Under the pieces are notes generated by a model that did not search any database, was not told where the DNA came from, and was given only the letters and a program-made list of their open reading frames with translations. A stretch of DNA of 64,000 bases from Hafnia alvei (lineage in GTDB: Bacteria; Pseudomonadota; Gammaproteobacteria; Enterobacterales; Enterobacteriaceae). Location: NCBI RefSeq assembly GCF_034424155.1, contig NZ_CP139992.1, forward strand, positions 4,356,012 through 4,420,011, in the 5' to 3' direction. The position numbers were made by a program, and so were the translations under genes. Shown one piece after another: positions 33,361 through 44,332 of this stretch (positions are counted from its first letter, which is position 1; every line of letters starts with the position of its first letter).

Positions 33361-35323
33361 TCCGGGCCCGTTGGGAGCCCACATCACGCCTGAAGGCGTC
33401 AATTTTGCGCTCTTCTCGTCTCACGCGACGCGGGTTGAGCTGTGCATTTTTGACAAAACTGGGCATCAGGAATCCTACGAGCTTCCGGCACGCAGCGGCG
33501 ACGTTTGGCACGGGCTGTTACCTGGGGCAAAAGCGGGGTTGGAATATGGTTATCGCGTTCATGGCTCGTGGCGTCCTGAAAAGGGCCAGCGCTTTAACCC
33601 CGCTAAATTGCTGATCGATCCTTACGCTCGCGAACTCACGGGCACATTACCCTTGGACGATCGCCTGTGTGGCGGCCTACACGAGCCAGACTGGCGTGAC
33701 GATCGCGATGTCGTCCCCCACTGCATCGTGCATGAAGAGATCTACGACTGGGAGAACGATCGTCCCCCTCATGTTTTATGGGGGGATACCGTGATTTATG
33801 AAGCTCATGTCCGCGGGCTTACCCAGCAACATCCGGGAATTCCAAAGGAATTACGCGGCAGCTACGCCGCTCTTTCTCATCCGGTGATGATTGAATACCT
33901 AAAACGTTTAGGCATTACCGCGTTGGAACTGCTGCCGGTACAGCTTCACGCCGACGAGCCTCGTTTACAGAAAATCGGCCTAACCAACTATTGGGGCTAC
34001 AACGTTCTCGCCCCTTTTGCCATCGAGCCTAGCTTTCACTCTGGCCGCAGCAAGACCACCCCGTTGAGTGAATTTCGCGACGCGGTCAAAGCGCTGCACG
34101 CCGCCGGAATTGAAGTCATTCTCGATGTTGTGTTTAACCATACCGCCGAGCTGGACGAGACCGGCCCGATGGTGTCATTGCGCGGCATCGATAACCGCAG
34201 CTATTACTGGCGAAACGCGCAAGGCGCGTTAGAAAACTGGACCGGCTGTGGCAACGCGCTGAGGTTAACGCAGCCGCATAGCGTGCAGTGGGTCATGGAC
34301 TGCCTGCGCTATTGGGTTGAAGAGTGCCATGTGGATGGTTTTCGCTTTGATTTAGGCACCGTGCTTGGACGCAACGCTGATTTTCATCGGCATGCGCCGT
34401 TGTTTATTACCATCGCCCAAGATCCTGTTCTCTCTCGGGTGAAGTTCATCGCCGAACCGTGGGATATCGGCCCCAATGGCTACCAGTTAGGGCATTTTCC
34501 TCTCACCTTTTCGGAATGGAACGATCGTTATCGGGATGAAGTTCGCCAGTTTTGGTTACAGGGCTCTGTCAGCGCAGGCGCGTTTGCCGAGCGTTTTGCA
34601 GCCTCAAGCCAGTTATTTCGCCATCACGGGCGCGCACCGTCGTCGAGCATTAACCAAATCACCGCTCACGACGGCTTTACGCTGCACGATTTAGTGAGTT
34701 TTAACGACAAACATAATCTGGCTAACGGCGAGGAAAACCGCGACGGCACTAACAGCAATTACAGCAACAACCACGGCGTGGAAGGGATAGACGCCGATGA
34801 GGACGTTCAGCGCCGAAGAAGCCGTAGCCAGCGGGCATTGCTTGCCACGCTGCTGCTCTCACAAGGCGCACCGATGATTCTGGCCGGAGATGAAATGGGT
34901 CACAGTCAGCAAGGCAATAACAATGCGTACTGCCAAGACAATGAAATCGCTTGGCTAGATTGGTCCTGCGCAGATACCGCCTTAACGGAGTACACCGCCT
35001 CGCTAATTCAGCTGCGTAAGCGCATACCCGCGCTCTGCGCCAACCGGTGGTGGGATGAAAACGATGGCAACGTGGTCTGGCTGAACGCCCATGCACAGCC
35101 GCTCACGCCCGATGAATGGCAGGCTATCGGTCCGTCACTGCTACAGATTCAGCTATCTGGCGACTGGTTAATGATCGTGAATCCAGCGCAGAACGACGCT
35201 GAGGTTTGCCTTCCTGCGGGTCATTGGCAAGCGTCTGCGCCATTCAACGCATTGGATACCGTAAACAACACTGAACGCGTGGTCATGCCTGCACACAGCA
35301 TATGCGTACTGATTCGTTCATAG
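33344..35323 (+). CDS. glgX: Glycogen debranching enzyme GlgX
   Basis: 659 aa (657 in E. coli). A GH13 isoamylase-type enzyme that removes the short branches left by GlgP. An N-terminal CBM48 ([20 protein letters not shown]) is followed by the catalytic domain with [14 protein letters not shown] (nucleophile), [11 protein letters not shown] (acid/base) and [13 protein letters not shown]. It starts inside the end of glgB and is followed 63 bp later by glgC. Confidence 0.97.
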   Translation: MLKPGNPGPLGAHITPEGVNFALFSSHATRVELCIFDKTGHQESYELPARSGDVWHGLLPGAKAGLEYGYRVHGSWRPEKGQRFNPAKLLIDPYARELTGTLPLDDRLCGGLHEPDWRDDRDVVPHCIVHEEIYDWENDRPPHVLWGDTVIYEAHVRGLTQQHPGIPKELRGSYAALSHPVMIEYLKRLGITALELLPVQLHADEPRLQKIGLTNYWGYNVLAPFAIEPSFHSGRSKTTPLSEFRDAVKALHAAGIEVILDVVFNHTAELDETGPMVSLRGIDNRSYYWRNAQGALENWTGCGNALRLTQPHSVQWVMDCLRYWVEECHVDGFRFDLGTVLGRNADFHRHAPLFITIAQDPVLSRVKFIAEPWDIGPNGYQLGHFPLTFSEWNDRYRDEVRQFWLQGSVSAGAFAERFAASSQLFRHHGRAPSSSINQITAHDGFTLHDLVSFNDKHNLANGEENRDGTNSNYSNNHGVEGIDADEDVQRRRSRSQRALLATLLLSQGAPMILAGDEMGHSQQGNNNAYCQDNEIAWLDWSCADTALTEYTASLIQLRKRIPALCANRWWDENDGNVVWLNAHAQPLTPDEWQAIGPSLLQIQLSGDWLMIVNPAQNDAEVCLPAGHWQASAPFNALDTVNNTERVVMPAHSICVLIRS

Positions 35324-35334
35324 CCCTACAACGC

Positions 35335-35362
35335 GCAGTCCAAGGCCTAAAGAGCGGACTGC
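35335..35362 (+). promoter_or_regulatory. Hairpin in the glgX-glgC junction, possible CsrA site
   Basis: GCAGTCC (35335-35341) pairs with GGACTGC (35356-35362) around a 14-nt loop, and a second GGA occurs in the ribosome site AAGGAG just downstream. In E. coli, CsrA represses glgC by binding GGA motifs in this leader. The pattern is suggestive only. Confidence 0.35.
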
Positions 35363-35386
35363 ACGCATAAAAACAAGGAGTCAGAA

Positions 35387-36670
35387 ATGGTTAAGTCAGA
35401 AAATCAGAACCAGTTGATGTTGGCCCGTCAATTACCTCAGCAGTCTGTGGCCCTGATTCTGGCAGGTGGCCGCGGCTCTCGCTTGAAGGATCTCACCAAA
35501 ACGCGTGCGAAACCGGCCGTTCACTTTGGCGGTAAATTTCGTATCGTCGATTTTGCGCTATCGAACTGCATCAACTCAGGCATCCGTCGCATTGGGGTAA
35601 TCACCCAATATCACTCTCATACCTTGGTGCAGCACATTCAGCGTGGTTGGTCGTTCCTGAACGAGTCAATGAATGAGTTTGTCGATCTCCTGCCCGCTCA
35701 GCAGCGCGATGCCTCAGAACATTGGTACAAAGGAACCGCCGATGCGGTGTATCAAAATCTGGATATCATTCGGCGCTATGACGCTGAATTTGTGGTTATT
35801 CTTGCTGGCGACCATATCTACAAAATGGACTATTCGCGCATGCTGATCGACCACGTGGAGAGCGGTGCAGAATGTACCGTGGCCTGTATCCCCGTGCCGC
35901 GTAGCGAGGCAAGCGAATTTGGTGTGATGGAAGTTGGCGACGATCACCAGATTTTGAAGTTTCTGGAAAAACCACAGAATCCACCCGCCATGCCCGGCAA
36001 CGAAGATATGTCGCTCGCCAGCATGGGTATTTATGTGTTTAACGCAGAATATCTTTATCAGCTGCTGGAAGAAGACATGAGCCTCACGGATTCCTTCCAC
36101 GATTTTGGTAAAGACCTGATCCCCAAAATTACCGCTCAGGGAAAAGCATGGGCGCATCCCTTCACGCTTTCCTGCGTTACCAGCACCGACGAGCACGACG
36201 TGGCCCCGTACTGGCGCGACGTTGGAACCCTAGATGCCTATTGGCGCGCCAATCTCGATTTGGCTTCAGTCACGCCAGAACTCGACATGTACGACAAACG
36301 CTGGCCAATTCGAACCTATATGGAGTCACTGCCGCCCGCCAAGTTTGTCCAAGACCGTTCAGGCAGCCACGGCATGACCATGAACTCCTTGGTATCAGGC
36401 GGCTGCATTATTTCAGGCTCCGTGGTCGTTCACTCGGTGCTGTTCCCTCGGGTTCGCGTTAATTCGTTCTGCACCATTGATTCATCTGTTTTATTACCTG
36501 ACGTCAACATTGGCCGCTCATGCCGCCTACGCCGCTGCATTATCGACCGCGCCTGCGTTCTGCCTGAAGGCATGGTGATTGGCGAAAACGCAGAAGAAGA
36601 TAGCAAGCGTTTTTACCGCTCTGAAGGCGGCGTTGTCTTGGTCACGCGCGAAATGTTGGCTCGTTTATGA
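35387..36670 (+). CDS. glgC: Glucose-1-phosphate adenylyltransferase GlgC
   Basis: 427 aa. Makes ADP-glucose from glucose-1-P and ATP, the committed and allosterically controlled step of glycogen synthesis. The nucleotidyltransferase signature [27 protein letters not shown] begins near residue 25, [12 protein letters not shown] follows, and a C-terminal left-handed beta-helix carries [21 protein letters not shown]. The N-terminal Lys/Arg region that binds fructose-1,6-bisphosphate in E. coli is conserved. It lies between glgX and glgA in one operon. Confidence 0.98.
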   Translation: MVKSENQNQLMLARQLPQQSVALILAGGRGSRLKDLTKTRAKPAVHFGGKFRIVDFALSNCINSGIRRIGVITQYHSHTLVQHIQRGWSFLNESMNEFVDLLPAQQRDASEHWYKGTADAVYQNLDIIRRYDAEFVVILAGDHIYKMDYSRMLIDHVESGAECTVACIPVPRSEASEFGVMEVGDDHQILKFLEKPQNPPAMPGNEDMSLASMGIYVFNAEYLYQLLEEDMSLTDSFHDFGKDLIPKITAQGKAWAHPFTLSCVTSTDEHDVAPYWRDVGTLDAYWRANLDLASVTPELDMYDKRWPIRTYMESLPPAKFVQDRSGSHGMTMNSLVSGGCIISGSVVVHSVLFPRVRVNSFCTIDSSVLLPDVNIGRSCRLRRCIIDRACVLPEGMVIGENAEEDSKRFYRSEGGVVLVTREMLARL

Positions 36671-36746
36671 GATGAAATTGTGGATGTAGCTCCCTGCAAA
36701 CAGAAAAGCGGATGGGAGCAACCGCCACTCTGACTGAGGACTACCG

Positions 36747-38177
36747 ATGTACGTATTGCACGTCTGTTCCGAACTGTTTCCCCTGCTTAAAACAGGTGGA
36801 TTAGCCGACGTTGTCGGTGCAATGCCTGCTGCGCAAATTGCTCAGGGAGCGAATGTCCGCGTTCTTCTCCCTGGGTTTCCGGCGCTGAAAGAGGGTATCC
36901 CTGAAACCCATGAAGTCGCCACGCTGGATACCTTTGCCGGTCGCGTTACGCTGCGTTTTGGTCATTATCAAGGCGTGGGTATCTATTTGATTGATGCCCC
37001 GCATCTTTATGACCGCCCCGGCAGCCCGTATCACGATCAGGCGATGTATGCCTACTCTGACAACAATCGGCGTTTCGGTTTGCTGGGATGGGTTGCGGCA
37101 GAGCTAGCCAGCGGCTGTGACCACTTTTGGCGTCCACAGGTCGTTCATGCTCATGATTGGCATGCAGGCCTTGCCTGCGCGTATCTGGCGGCGCGTGGTC
37201 GCCCTGCTCGCTCTGTATTTACCGTGCACAATCTTGCCTATCAGGGCTTATTTTCAGCCCATCACATGGCTGAGCTGTATCTACCACAGGATTTCTTCCA
37301 GATTTATGGGCTGGAATTCTATGGCCAAATCTCATTCTTAAAAGCCGGGCTGTTTTACGCCGATCACGTCACCACGGTCAGCCCTACCTATGCAAAAGAA
37401 ATCACCCGCCCTGAATTCGCCTATGGCATGGAAGGGCTATTACAGCAGCTTGAACGCGAAGGCAGGCTTAGCGGCATTCTCAACGGCGTTGATGATGCTA
37501 TTTGGGATCCCGCGACCGATAAACTCATCGCCAACTGCTATCAGCGGGAAAATCTCAAAGAGAAGGCGCTAAACAAACAGCATCTGCAAACCGCCATGGG
37601 TTTAGACGTCGATCCGGAGAAACCGATCTTTGCGGTTGTCAGCCGTTTAACCAGCCAAAAGGGATTGGACTTAGTGCTTGAAGCGCTGCCCACGCTATTA
37701 AACGGCGGCGGGCAGCTAGCGCTGCTCGGTGCGGGCGACGCTCCTTTACAAGAGGCATTTCTGGCCGCTGCGGCCGCCTATCCCGGTCAGGTTGGCGTGC
37801 AAATCGGTTATCACGAAGCCTTCTCACATCGAATCATTGCGGGATCCGACGTTATTTTAGTTCCGAGCCGCTTTGAGCCCTGCGGGCTGACCCAACTGTA
37901 CGGACTGAAATACGGCACCCTGCCACTGGTGCGCCATACCGGCGGTTTAGCCGACACGGTGAACGACTGCTCGCTGGAAAATCTCTCCGAAGGCAGCGCC
38001 AGCGGTTTTGTCTTTAATGATTGTGATGCCAAAGATTTGTCGAATGCGCTACGCCGCGCCTTTGTTCTCTGGACGCGCCCAACGCTGTGGCGCTACGTGC
38101 AGCGCCAAGCCATGGCGCAAAACTTCAGCTGGGAAAAAGCGGCCGTGAGCTATTTAGATCTCTACCGCCGACTTTAG
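36747..38177 (+). CDS. glgA: Glycogen synthase GlgA
   Basis: 476 aa (477 in E. coli). A GT5 glucosyltransferase adding glucose from ADP-glucose to the growing chain. The ADP-glucose-binding motif KTGGLADV starts at Lys15, and the C-terminal Rossmann half has [28 protein letters not shown] and [15 protein letters not shown] with the conserved Glu. It follows glgC by 76 bp. Confidence 0.98.
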   Translation: MYVLHVCSELFPLLKTGGLADVVGAMPAAQIAQGANVRVLLPGFPALKEGIPETHEVATLDTFAGRVTLRFGHYQGVGIYLIDAPHLYDRPGSPYHDQAMYAYSDNNRRFGLLGWVAAELASGCDHFWRPQVVHAHDWHAGLACAYLAARGRPARSVFTVHNLAYQGLFSAHHMAELYLPQDFFQIYGLEFYGQISFLKAGLFYADHVTTVSPTYAKEITRPEFAYGMEGLLQQLEREGRLSGILNGVDDAIWDPATDKLIANCYQRENLKEKALNKQHLQTAMGLDVDPEKPIFAVVSRLTSQKGLDLVLEALPTLLNGGGQLALLGAGDAPLQEAFLAAAAAYPGQVGVQIGYHEAFSHRIIAGSDVILVPSRFEPCGLTQLYGLKYGTLPLVRHTGGLADTVNDCSLENLSEGSASGFVFNDCDAKDLSNALRRAFVLWTRPTLWRYVQRQAMAQNFSWEKAAVSYLDLYRRL

Positions 38178-38271
38178 CCAGATACAGAATTCATCGGCAT
38201 GGCTGGCGCTAATTGCATGACTTGCCATCGATGCTGTAACCCATATTTTTCATTATCGGGGTGTACTGATT

Positions 38272-40719
38272 ATGACTTCACCGTTTAGCTATACTTCGCC
38301 CGTTGTCAGCGTCGAGGCGCTTAAACACTCGATTGCTTACAAACTGATGTTTGTGGTTGGTAAAGATCCGTCCATCGCTAACCAGCATGACTGGTTAAAC
38401 GCCACGCTATTCGCGGTGCGAGACAGAATGGTCGAGCGCTGGCTACGTTCCACACGCGCTCAGTTCTCGCAGGATGTACGCCAGGTTTACTACCTTTCTA
38501 TGGAGTTTTTGCTTGGTCGCACGCTTTCTAACGCCTTAATGGCGATGGGCGTGTATGACGAAACCAAGCAAGCCTTAGACGAAATGGGACTCGACCTTGA
38601 AGAGCTTATCGATGAGGAGATCGACCCAGGTCTTGGCAACGGTGGCCTTGGTCGATTAGCGGCCTGTTTTCTCGATTCCATGGCAACGCTCGCCCTACCG
38701 GCACGCGGCTACGGTATCCGCTATGAATACGGCATGTTCAAACAGAACATCGTTAATGGGCAGCAGGCGGAGTCCCCCGATAACTGGCTGGAATACGGCA
38801 ATGCATGGGAGTTTGTGCGGCATAACACGCGCTATCGAGTTCGATTCGGTGGACGTATTCAGCAAGAGGGCAATCGCGCCCGCTGGTTGGAAACTGAAGA
38901 AGTGCTGGCGCTAGCTTTTGACCAAATTATTCCAGGCTTTGACACCGATGCGACTAACACTCTGCGTTTATGGTCAGCGCGCGCCAGTAGCGAAATCAAT
39001 TTAGGTAAGTTTAATCAGGGCGATTACTTTGCCGCGGTAGAGGATAAAAACCACTCGGAAAACGTGTCCCGCGTGCTCTACCCGGACGATTCAACCTATT
39101 CAGGCCGTGAGCTGCGCCTGCGTCAGGAGTACTTTCTCGTCTCCGCGACGGTGCAAGATATTCTCCATCATCATTGGCAAACGCATCACACTTTGCAGAA
39201 TCTCGCCGAGAAAATTGCCATCCACCTGAACGACACCCACCCAGTGCTTTCGATTCCCGAATTGATGCGGCTACTCATTGACGATCATAAATTCACGTGG
39301 GAAAGCGCTTGGTCTATCGTGGTGCAGGTTTTCTCCTACACCAACCATACGTTAATGAGCGAAGCCCTCGAAACGTGGCCGGTAGACATGTTGGGCAAAA
39401 TTTTACCGCGCCATCTACAGCTTATTTTCCAGATCAACGACCATTTCCTGAAAGACGTGAAAGAGCAATATCCTAATGATGATGCGTTGCTGTCACGCGT
39501 TTCTATTATCGATGAAACCAATGGCCGTCGCGTGCGTATGGCATGGTTGGCGGTGATTGCCAGCCATAAAGTAAACGGTGTATCTGAGCTGCATTCCGAA
39601 CTGATGGTGCAATCACTGTTTGCCGATTTTGCTCGTCTGTTCCCGAACCGTTTCTGCAATAAAACCAACGGCGTCACTCCACGTCGCTGGCTGGCGCTGG
39701 CTAACCAGCCGCTGTCAAAAGTGCTGGATGAAAACATCGGACAAAGATGGCGCACCGATTTAAGCCAGCTTAATGAGCTGTTAGCGCACATCGACTACCC
39801 GACCTTCATTCGCGATGTGCAACAGGCCAAGCTGCACAATAAAAAACAGCTCGCCGTATACGTCGCGCAAAAGCTTAATGTAGTGCTAGATCCTAATGCG
39901 CTATTCGACGTGCAGATCAAAAGGATCCACGAATATAAGCGCCAATTGCTGAACGTGTTGCATGTCATCACCCACTACAATCGTATCCTGCAAGATCCTG
40001 AAAACGATTGGACACCACGGGTGAAGATCTTTGCCGGTAAAGCGGCCTCGGCCTATTACAACGCTAAGCAAATAATCCATTTGATCAACGATGTGGCTAA
40101 AGTGATCAACAACGATGAGCGCATCAAAGGCAAGCTCAAAGTTGTTTTCATCCCTAACTATGGCGTCAGTTTGGCACAGATGATTATTCCAGCCGCCGAT
40201 CTTTCAGAGCAGATTTCCACGGCGGGCACCGAAGCATCGGGTACTAGCAACATGAAATTTGCGCTCAACGGCGCATTAACTATCGGCACGTTAGACGGCG
40301 CAAACGTGGAAATGCTCAAGCACGTAGGTGAAGAGAATATCTTTATCTTCGGCAATACCACCGAGCAGGTTGAAGCGCTGCGTAATAATGGCTATAACCC
40401 GCGCCAAATCTACGAACAGGATCCTGAGCTAAACCAAGCGCTCACCCAAATTGCGACGGGCGCCTTCAGCCCTGAAGATCCGCGCCGCTATGCAAGCCTC
40501 TTTGATTCATTGGTGAACTTCGGCGATCACTATCAGCTACTGGCGGATTACCGTAGCTATATTGATACACAAGACAAAGTGGATGAGCTTTATAAAACGC
40601 CAAATGAATGGACACACCGCGCGGTGATGAATATCGCCAATATGGGATATTTCTCGTCTGACCGAACGATTCAGGAGTACGCGGATGAGATATGGAATAT
40701 TAAAGCGGTGAAGTTGTAG
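38272..40719 (+). CDS. glgP: Glycogen phosphorylase GlgP
   Basis: 815 aa, the E. coli length. Releases glucose-1-P from glycogen. It shares with MalP the motifs [33 protein letters not shown] and [15 protein letters not shown], and carries [14 protein letters not shown] around the PLP lysine; Ser here, where MalP has Gly, helps separate the two paralogues. It is last of glgBXCAP, ending 14 bp before a two-hairpin repeat. Confidence 0.97.
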   Translation: MTSPFSYTSPVVSVEALKHSIAYKLMFVVGKDPSIANQHDWLNATLFAVRDRMVERWLRSTRAQFSQDVRQVYYLSMEFLLGRTLSNALMAMGVYDETKQALDEMGLDLEELIDEEIDPGLGNGGLGRLAACFLDSMATLALPARGYGIRYEYGMFKQNIVNGQQAESPDNWLEYGNAWEFVRHNTRYRVRFGGRIQQEGNRARWLETEEVLALAFDQIIPGFDTDATNTLRLWSARASSEINLGKFNQGDYFAAVEDKNHSENVSRVLYPDDSTYSGRELRLRQEYFLVSATVQDILHHHWQTHHTLQNLAEKIAIHLNDTHPVLSIPELMRLLIDDHKFTWESAWSIVVQVFSYTNHTLMSEALETWPVDMLGKILPRHLQLIFQINDHFLKDVKEQYPNDDALLSRVSIIDETNGRRVRMAWLAVIASHKVNGVSELHSELMVQSLFADFARLFPNRFCNKTNGVTPRRWLALANQPLSKVLDENIGQRWRTDLSQLNELLAHIDYPTFIRDVQQAKLHNKKQLAVYVAQKLNVVLDPNALFDVQIKRIHEYKRQLLNVLHVITHYNRILQDPENDWTPRVKIFAGKAASAYYNAKQIIHLINDVAKVINNDERIKGKLKVVFIPNYGVSLAQMIIPAADLSEQISTAGTEASGTSNMKFALNGALTIGTLDGANVEMLKHVGEENIFIFGNTTEQVEALRNNGYNPRQIYEQDPELNQALTQIATGAFSPEDPRRYASLFDSLVNFGDHYQLLADYRSYIDTQDKVDELYKTPNEWTHRAVMNIANMGYFSSDRTIQEYADEIWNIKAVKL

Positions 40720-40732
40720 AGAACGAAGAAAA

Positions 40733-40840
40733 GACCCCCTTTCAGCCTCCCCCTTCGCAGGGGGAGGAGCCGATTGAGGATCTTACAAGCATCACCGAAC
40801 AGTGCCCTCCCCTGTGAAGGGGAGGGCTAGGGTGAGGTCA
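40733..40840. repeat. Two-hairpin GC-rich intergenic repeat, glgP-glpD copy
   Basis: Hairpin 1 is CCTCCCCC/GGGGGAGG (40746-40767); hairpin 2 is CCCTCCCC/GGGGAGGG (40805-40826). The linker contains CATCACCGAACAGT (40790-40803), and the right flank reads CTAGGGTGAGGTC. The copy near 46.3 kb shares the linker and flank in the opposite orientation. It lies between convergent genes and may end transcription from both sides. Confidence 0.8.
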
Positions 40841-40848
40841 TGCAGTCA

Positions 40849-42333
40849 TTATGACTTATGCTCTGCCAGCCACTGCGCGACGCGCTGTTTCTGGGCATCA
40901 TCCAGCCACATACCTAACTTGGTTCGGCGCCAGATCGCATCATCAAGCTCAACCACCCACTCTTCGGCAACCAGATAACGCAGCTCAGCTTCATACAGAT
41001 GATGGCCAAAGTGCTCGCCCAGATCTTCCAGCGATTGCGCAGTTCCGATCAGTTGTTCAGCGCGAGTGCCGTAAGTGCGCACGTAGCGGCGGGCTAACGC
41101 TTCTGGCAACCACGTAAAGCGGCGACGCAGCTGCGCAGCATAGCTATCACGATCGGTGCCTAAATCGCCCCCCGGCAATACACCGTTTTTAGTCCATGCA
41201 GGACCACAGTTATCGTAATAACCAGACAGTTTTTCTAGCGCATGTTCAGCCAGTTTACGATAGGTGGTGAGCTTACCGCCAAATACGGAAAGCAGCGGCG
41301 CTTTACCATCCTGATCGTGCACGTCGAGCGTATAGTCACGGGTGATCGCCTGTGGAGAATCTGATTCGTCATCACACAGCGGACGCACACCGGAATAAGT
41401 CCAGACGATGTCGTCTTTACTCAACTGTTTCTTGAAGTGATCGTTATAAACCTTCAGCAGGTAATTCACTTCATTATCATCAATCTTCACATCATGCGGA
41501 TCGCCGTTATATTCCACGTCGGTAGTCCCGATGATAGAAAACTCATCCATCCACGGGATCACAAAGACGATACGATGATCTTCGTTTTGCAGGATATAAG
41601 CCTGCGGCTGATTATGGACACGCGGAACCACAATATGGCTGCCTTTGATCAGACGAATACCATAAGGAGATTTCAGCTCCAATCCATTATCGAAGAAATG
41701 TTTAACCCATGGGCCGGTGGCATTCACCAGACCTTTGGCACGCCAGGTAAAGACTTCACCCGTGTCTGCGTTTTTGGCTTCAACCACCCACAATCCATTT
41801 TCACGATAGGCACGAGTGACCTGAGTACGAGTGCGAACTTCACCACCCCGCACCACAACTTCTTGCGCGTTTAACAGCACCAGACGAGCATCATCAACCC
41901 AGCAATCTGAATACTCAAACCCACGCGTTAAGCTGGATTTCAAGACTGATTCAGGGCCAAAGCGCAGGCCTTTGCTGCTTGGTAAGCTGGTACGTTTGCC
42001 CAAATGATCATAAAGGAACAAGCCTGTACGAATCATCCAAGCTGGGCGCAAATGTGGCTGATGTGGTAAGCGGAAACGCATCGGGAAGGCGATATGCGGC
42101 GCAAGTTTCAGCAGAACTTCACGCTCTGCCAAGGCTTCGCTCACCAAACGAAACTCATAGTGTTCCAGATAGCGCAGGCCACCGTGGATTAATTTGGAGC
42201 TCGCAGATGACGTGGCACAGGCCAAATCTTTTGCCTCCAGCATCAGAACGGAAAGCCCGCGTCCTGCCGCATCCGCAGCGATACCGGCACCGTTAATGCC
42301 ACCACCGATAACGATCAAGTCTTTGGTTTCCAC
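40849..42333 (-). CDS. glpD: Aerobic glycerol-3-phosphate dehydrogenase GlpD
   Basis: 494 aa (501 in E. coli). A membrane-associated flavoprotein oxidising sn-glycerol-3-P to DHAP and feeding electrons to quinone. The N-terminal FAD-binding fold is LIVIGGGINGAGIAADAAGRG; SSKLIHGGLRYLEHYEF and GTTDVEYNGDP are family motifs. The promoter region holds a clear GlpR-type operator. In E. coli, glpD is divergent from glpEGR; here both face the same way with mqsRA between them. Confidence 0.97.
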   Translation of the reverse strand: METKDLIVIGGGINGAGIAADAAGRGLSVLMLEAKDLACATSSASSKLIHGGLRYLEHYEFRLVSEALAEREVLLKLAPHIAFPMRFRLPHQPHLRPAWMIRTGLFLYDHLGKRTSLPSSKGLRFGPESVLKSSLTRGFEYSDCWVDDARLVLLNAQEVVVRGGEVRTRTQVTRAYRENGLWVVEAKNADTGEVFTWRAKGLVNATGPWVKHFFDNGLELKSPYGIRLIKGSHIVVPRVHNQPQAYILQNEDHRIVFVIPWMDEFSIIGTTDVEYNGDPHDVKIDDNEVNYLLKVYNDHFKKQLSKDDIVWTYSGVRPLCDDESDSPQAITRDYTLDVHDQDGKAPLLSVFGGKLTTYRKLAEHALEKLSGYYDNCGPAWTKNGVLPGGDLGTDRDSYAAQLRRRFTWLPEALARRYVRTYGTRAEQLIGTAQSLEDLGEHFGHHLYEAELRYLVAEEWVVELDDAIWRRTKLGMWLDDAQKQRVAQWLAEHKS

Positions 42334-42388
42334 TTTCCCCTCCGGATGCTCGAAACAGTTCTAATTTTGTCGTTGATGATAGAAAAAC

Positions 42389-42419
42389 AACCGAACAATG
42401 TTCGTTTACGAGCATTATA
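42389..42419 (-). promoter_or_regulatory. glpD promoter with GlpR operator
   Basis: ATGTTCGTTTACGAGCAT (42398-42415) matches the GlpR operator pattern (ATGTTCG-N4-CGAACAT type), and a second overlapping half CGAACA lies at 42392-42397. A minus-strand TATAAT (42419-42414) abuts the operator, so repressor binding would block the promoter. The -35 element is unclear. Confidence 0.7.
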
Positions 42420-42575
42420 ATACTCACAAACCAACATTAGCGCCAGAAATTAACCAAACAAAAACATTTCAGCGTGATGAAGATAACAGTTGAGAGATAA
42501 TAAAATTACATACTGTGTGGGTATTAGAAAGCATAGCCGCCCAAGCTGATAAACTTAGGCGTCGAAAGGGAAAGA

Positions 42576-42974
42576 CTAGTTACGAATTTCTTCGAGCAAT
42601 TCTGGATATTTATCAAGCAATTTTAACAACTTGATGGTCGATACATGGGGCAGCGCTTTGCCTGTTTCGTAGCGCGAAAATGCGTTCACACCGCCGCCAA
42701 AGATCTCACCGGCTTCACTTTGGGAAAGGTTCAGCTTTTTTCGCATTGCCACCACGTACTCAGGATCGATGATGGAAGCATTAACCTGCTTGTTGAACTC
42801 CGTCAAAATGCTGTCGATACGCAGAGACTCTTCTTTAAAAATCACACCTTCCCCGCAGTCTAAACACCAGTCAGCGCCCCATGCCTTGATTATCATCGTT
42901 TGGCCTTTATAGGTGTAGGGAGTATCACGGTACTCCTTCACCGTGTTGGACGATCCACATTCAGGACATATCAT
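42576..42974 (-). CDS. mqsA: Antitoxin MqsA
   Basis: 132 aa (131 in E. coli). The N-terminal zinc domain has Cys3, Cys6, Cys37 and Cys40, the same numbers as in E. coli. The C-terminal HTH_XRE domain has FGGGVNAFSRYETGK with Asn97 and Arg101, the DNA-contacting pair. Two adjacent ATGs exist (42977 and 42974); the second restores the cysteine numbering and has better spacing (7 nt) from AAGGAG, so it was chosen. The start lies inside the end of mqsR. It binds toxin and operator to repress the pair. Confidence 0.94.
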   Translation of the reverse strand: MICPECGSSNTVKEYRDTPYTYKGQTMIIKAWGADWCLDCGEGVIFKEESLRIDSILTEFNKQVNASIIDPEYVVAMRKKLNLSQSEAGEIFGGGVNAFSRYETGKALPHVSTIKLLKLLDKYPELLEEIRN

Positions 42975-43272
42975 CATCTAGCTCCTTAAAAGACACGATT
43001 AACACTTCATCCACTACCGTTAGTTTCAGATAGAGAGATACCTTTTCCAGATGGCAGTGGTACACATCCTGCCAAATTTTGTGGTTTTGATACGTTGTCA
43101 TACTTTTATAAAAGTCTTTAGCAGATAACTCACTCACGACTCGATACATATCTGCACAGCTAAAATCGAGGCGCTTCGCATTCAAATAAGCGACTTTTGT
43201 GGCTTTAATCATCCCCTTCCCAATCAAGTTCCGTACCTTTTCCAAGCTACAATGCGGCGTTCGCTTCTCCAT
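42961..43272 (-). CDS. mqsR: mRNA interferase toxin MqsR
   Basis: 103 aa (98 in E. coli). A RelE-fold endoribonuclease that cuts mRNA at GCU sites. The residues reported as functional in E. coli MqsR are all present at identical positions: Lys56, Gln68, Tyr81 and Lys96 (DFYKSMTTY, IWQDVYH, SLYLKLTV, IVSFKE). The toxin therefore looks intact. The gene starts 20 bp downstream of the operator and its stop overlaps mqsA, the usual toxin-first order for this family. The C-terminal ELDDDMS extension is encoded within the overlap. Confidence 0.94.
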   Translation of the reverse strand: MEKRTPHCSLEKVRNLIGKGMIKATKVAYLNAKRLDFSCADMYRVVSELSAKDFYKSMTTYQNHKIWQDVYHCHLEKVSLYLKLTVVDEVLIVSFKELDDDMS

Positions 43273-43291
43273 CGGCTCTCCTTAGCAATAT

Positions 43292-43304
43292 AACCTAATA
43301 GGTT
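43292..43304. promoter_or_regulatory. MqsA operator palindrome
   Basis: AACCT-AAT-AGGTT is a perfect match to the MqsA-binding palindrome AACCT-N(2-4)-AGGTT, placed 20 bp before mqsR. E. coli has two such palindromes; I see only one here. Confidence 0.85.
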
Positions 43305-43475
43305 AATTTGATCGATTAATAAACCATCAATAACAATTTATTGGAGCTTAAAATTGACTCAAGGACAGCCGCACGTAACTGCGAAACCGATTCAGAGAAA
43401 TTCGTGAGACTTACAGCGCTGCAGGCGCTTTTGGAATCCACCGCGCATTAAAAAGCTATGGGAAAAGACAAAGCA

Positions 43476-43507
43476 AAACGCACAGACCAAACTGGCTCTG
43501 TGCGTTT
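43476..43507 (-). terminator. Terminator downstream of glpR
   Basis: AAACGCACAGA (43476-43486) pairs perfectly with TCTGTGCGTTT (43497-43507) over a 10-nt loop. On the minus strand the stem ends in TTTTGCTTTG, 21 bp after the glpR stop. It separates glpEGR from mqsRA. Confidence 0.75.
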
Positions 43508-43527
43508 AGAAATAGAGAGGGAAAGGC

Positions 43528-44286
43528 TTAGCAGATTTCGAGCTGAACTTCGTGCTGCTCAATGATTTTCTGAATACTGGCCGGTGGCTGTTCATCGGTG
43601 AACAGGTAATCAATCAGATCCATGTTGCCTAGATTCACCATCGCATTACGGCCGAATTTAGAATGGTCAGTCACTAAAATGACGCAGCGTGAGTTTTCGA
43701 TAATAGCGCGCTTGGTGCGTACTTCATGGTAATCAAACTCCAGCAATGAGCCGTCCATATCAATACCGCTGATGCCAAGAATGCCGTAGTCCAAACGAAA
43801 CTGAGAGATAAAATCTAGCGTGGCTTCGCCCATGATGCCACCGTCACGGGTTCGCACTTCGCCACCCGCCAGTATCAATCGAAAGTCTTCTTTGCCCATC
43901 AGCAAAGTCGCAACGTTAAGGTTGTTGGTGACGACACGCAAATTACGATGATTCAGCAATGCATGCGCGACCGCTTCCGGCGTGGTGCCAATATCAATAA
44001 ACAGCGTGGCACCATCAGGGATCAGGCTGGCAACGTGCTGTGCGATACGCGCTTTTTCCGCCGACCACATGATTTTGCGATCGTGATAAGCCGCATTCAC
44101 CGAGCTGGATGGAAGTGCTGCGCCACCGTGATGACGCTGAATTTTGTTTTGCTCCGCCAAGTCGTTCAGATCGCGGCGAATCGTCTGCGGGCTCACCGCA
44201 AAGTGCTCGACCAACTCTTCCGTGCTCACATATCCTTGCTGGCGAACGAGATCGATTATCGCGTCATGGCGCTGTGTCTGCTTCAC
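43528..44286 (-). CDS. glpR: Glycerol-3-phosphate regulon repressor GlpR
   Basis: 252 aa. A DeoR-family repressor: N-terminal helix-turn-helix (VSTEELVEHFAVSPQTIRRDLNDL) and C-terminal sugar-phosphate-binding domain (ILAGGEVRTRDGGIMGEATLDF, VTDHSKFGR). It is released from DNA by glycerol-3-P. Likely targets in the window include glpD, whose promoter holds a matching operator. It is third in glpE-glpG-glpR, 46 bp after glpG. Confidence 0.96.
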   Translation of the reverse strand: MKQTQRHDAIIDLVRQQGYVSTEELVEHFAVSPQTIRRDLNDLAEQNKIQRHHGGAALPSSSVNAAYHDRKIMWSAEKARIAQHVASLIPDGATLFIDIGTTPEAVAHALLNHRNLRVVTNNLNVATLLMGKEDFRLILAGGEVRTRDGGIMGEATLDFISQFRLDYGILGISGIDMDGSLLEFDYHEVRTKRAIIENSRCVILVTDHSKFGRNAMVNLGNMDLIDYLFTDEQPPASIQKIIEQHEVQLEIC

Positions 44287-44332
44287 ATCAATTCCCCTGA
44301 GTTACCGGATGTCCGGCGGTTAGACGTTGCTC

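Noticed and set aside
41437-41874. 145-aa plus-strand frame inside glpD
   Set aside because: It is antisense to a well-conserved enzyme, has no domain similarity and is explained by codon structure on the other strand. The same applies to the other long frames opposite malT, livM, ftsY and ugpB.
43305-43475. Possible gene remnant between mqsR and glpR
   Set aside because: No continuous similarity to a known protein could be seen; it is left as unassigned spacer.
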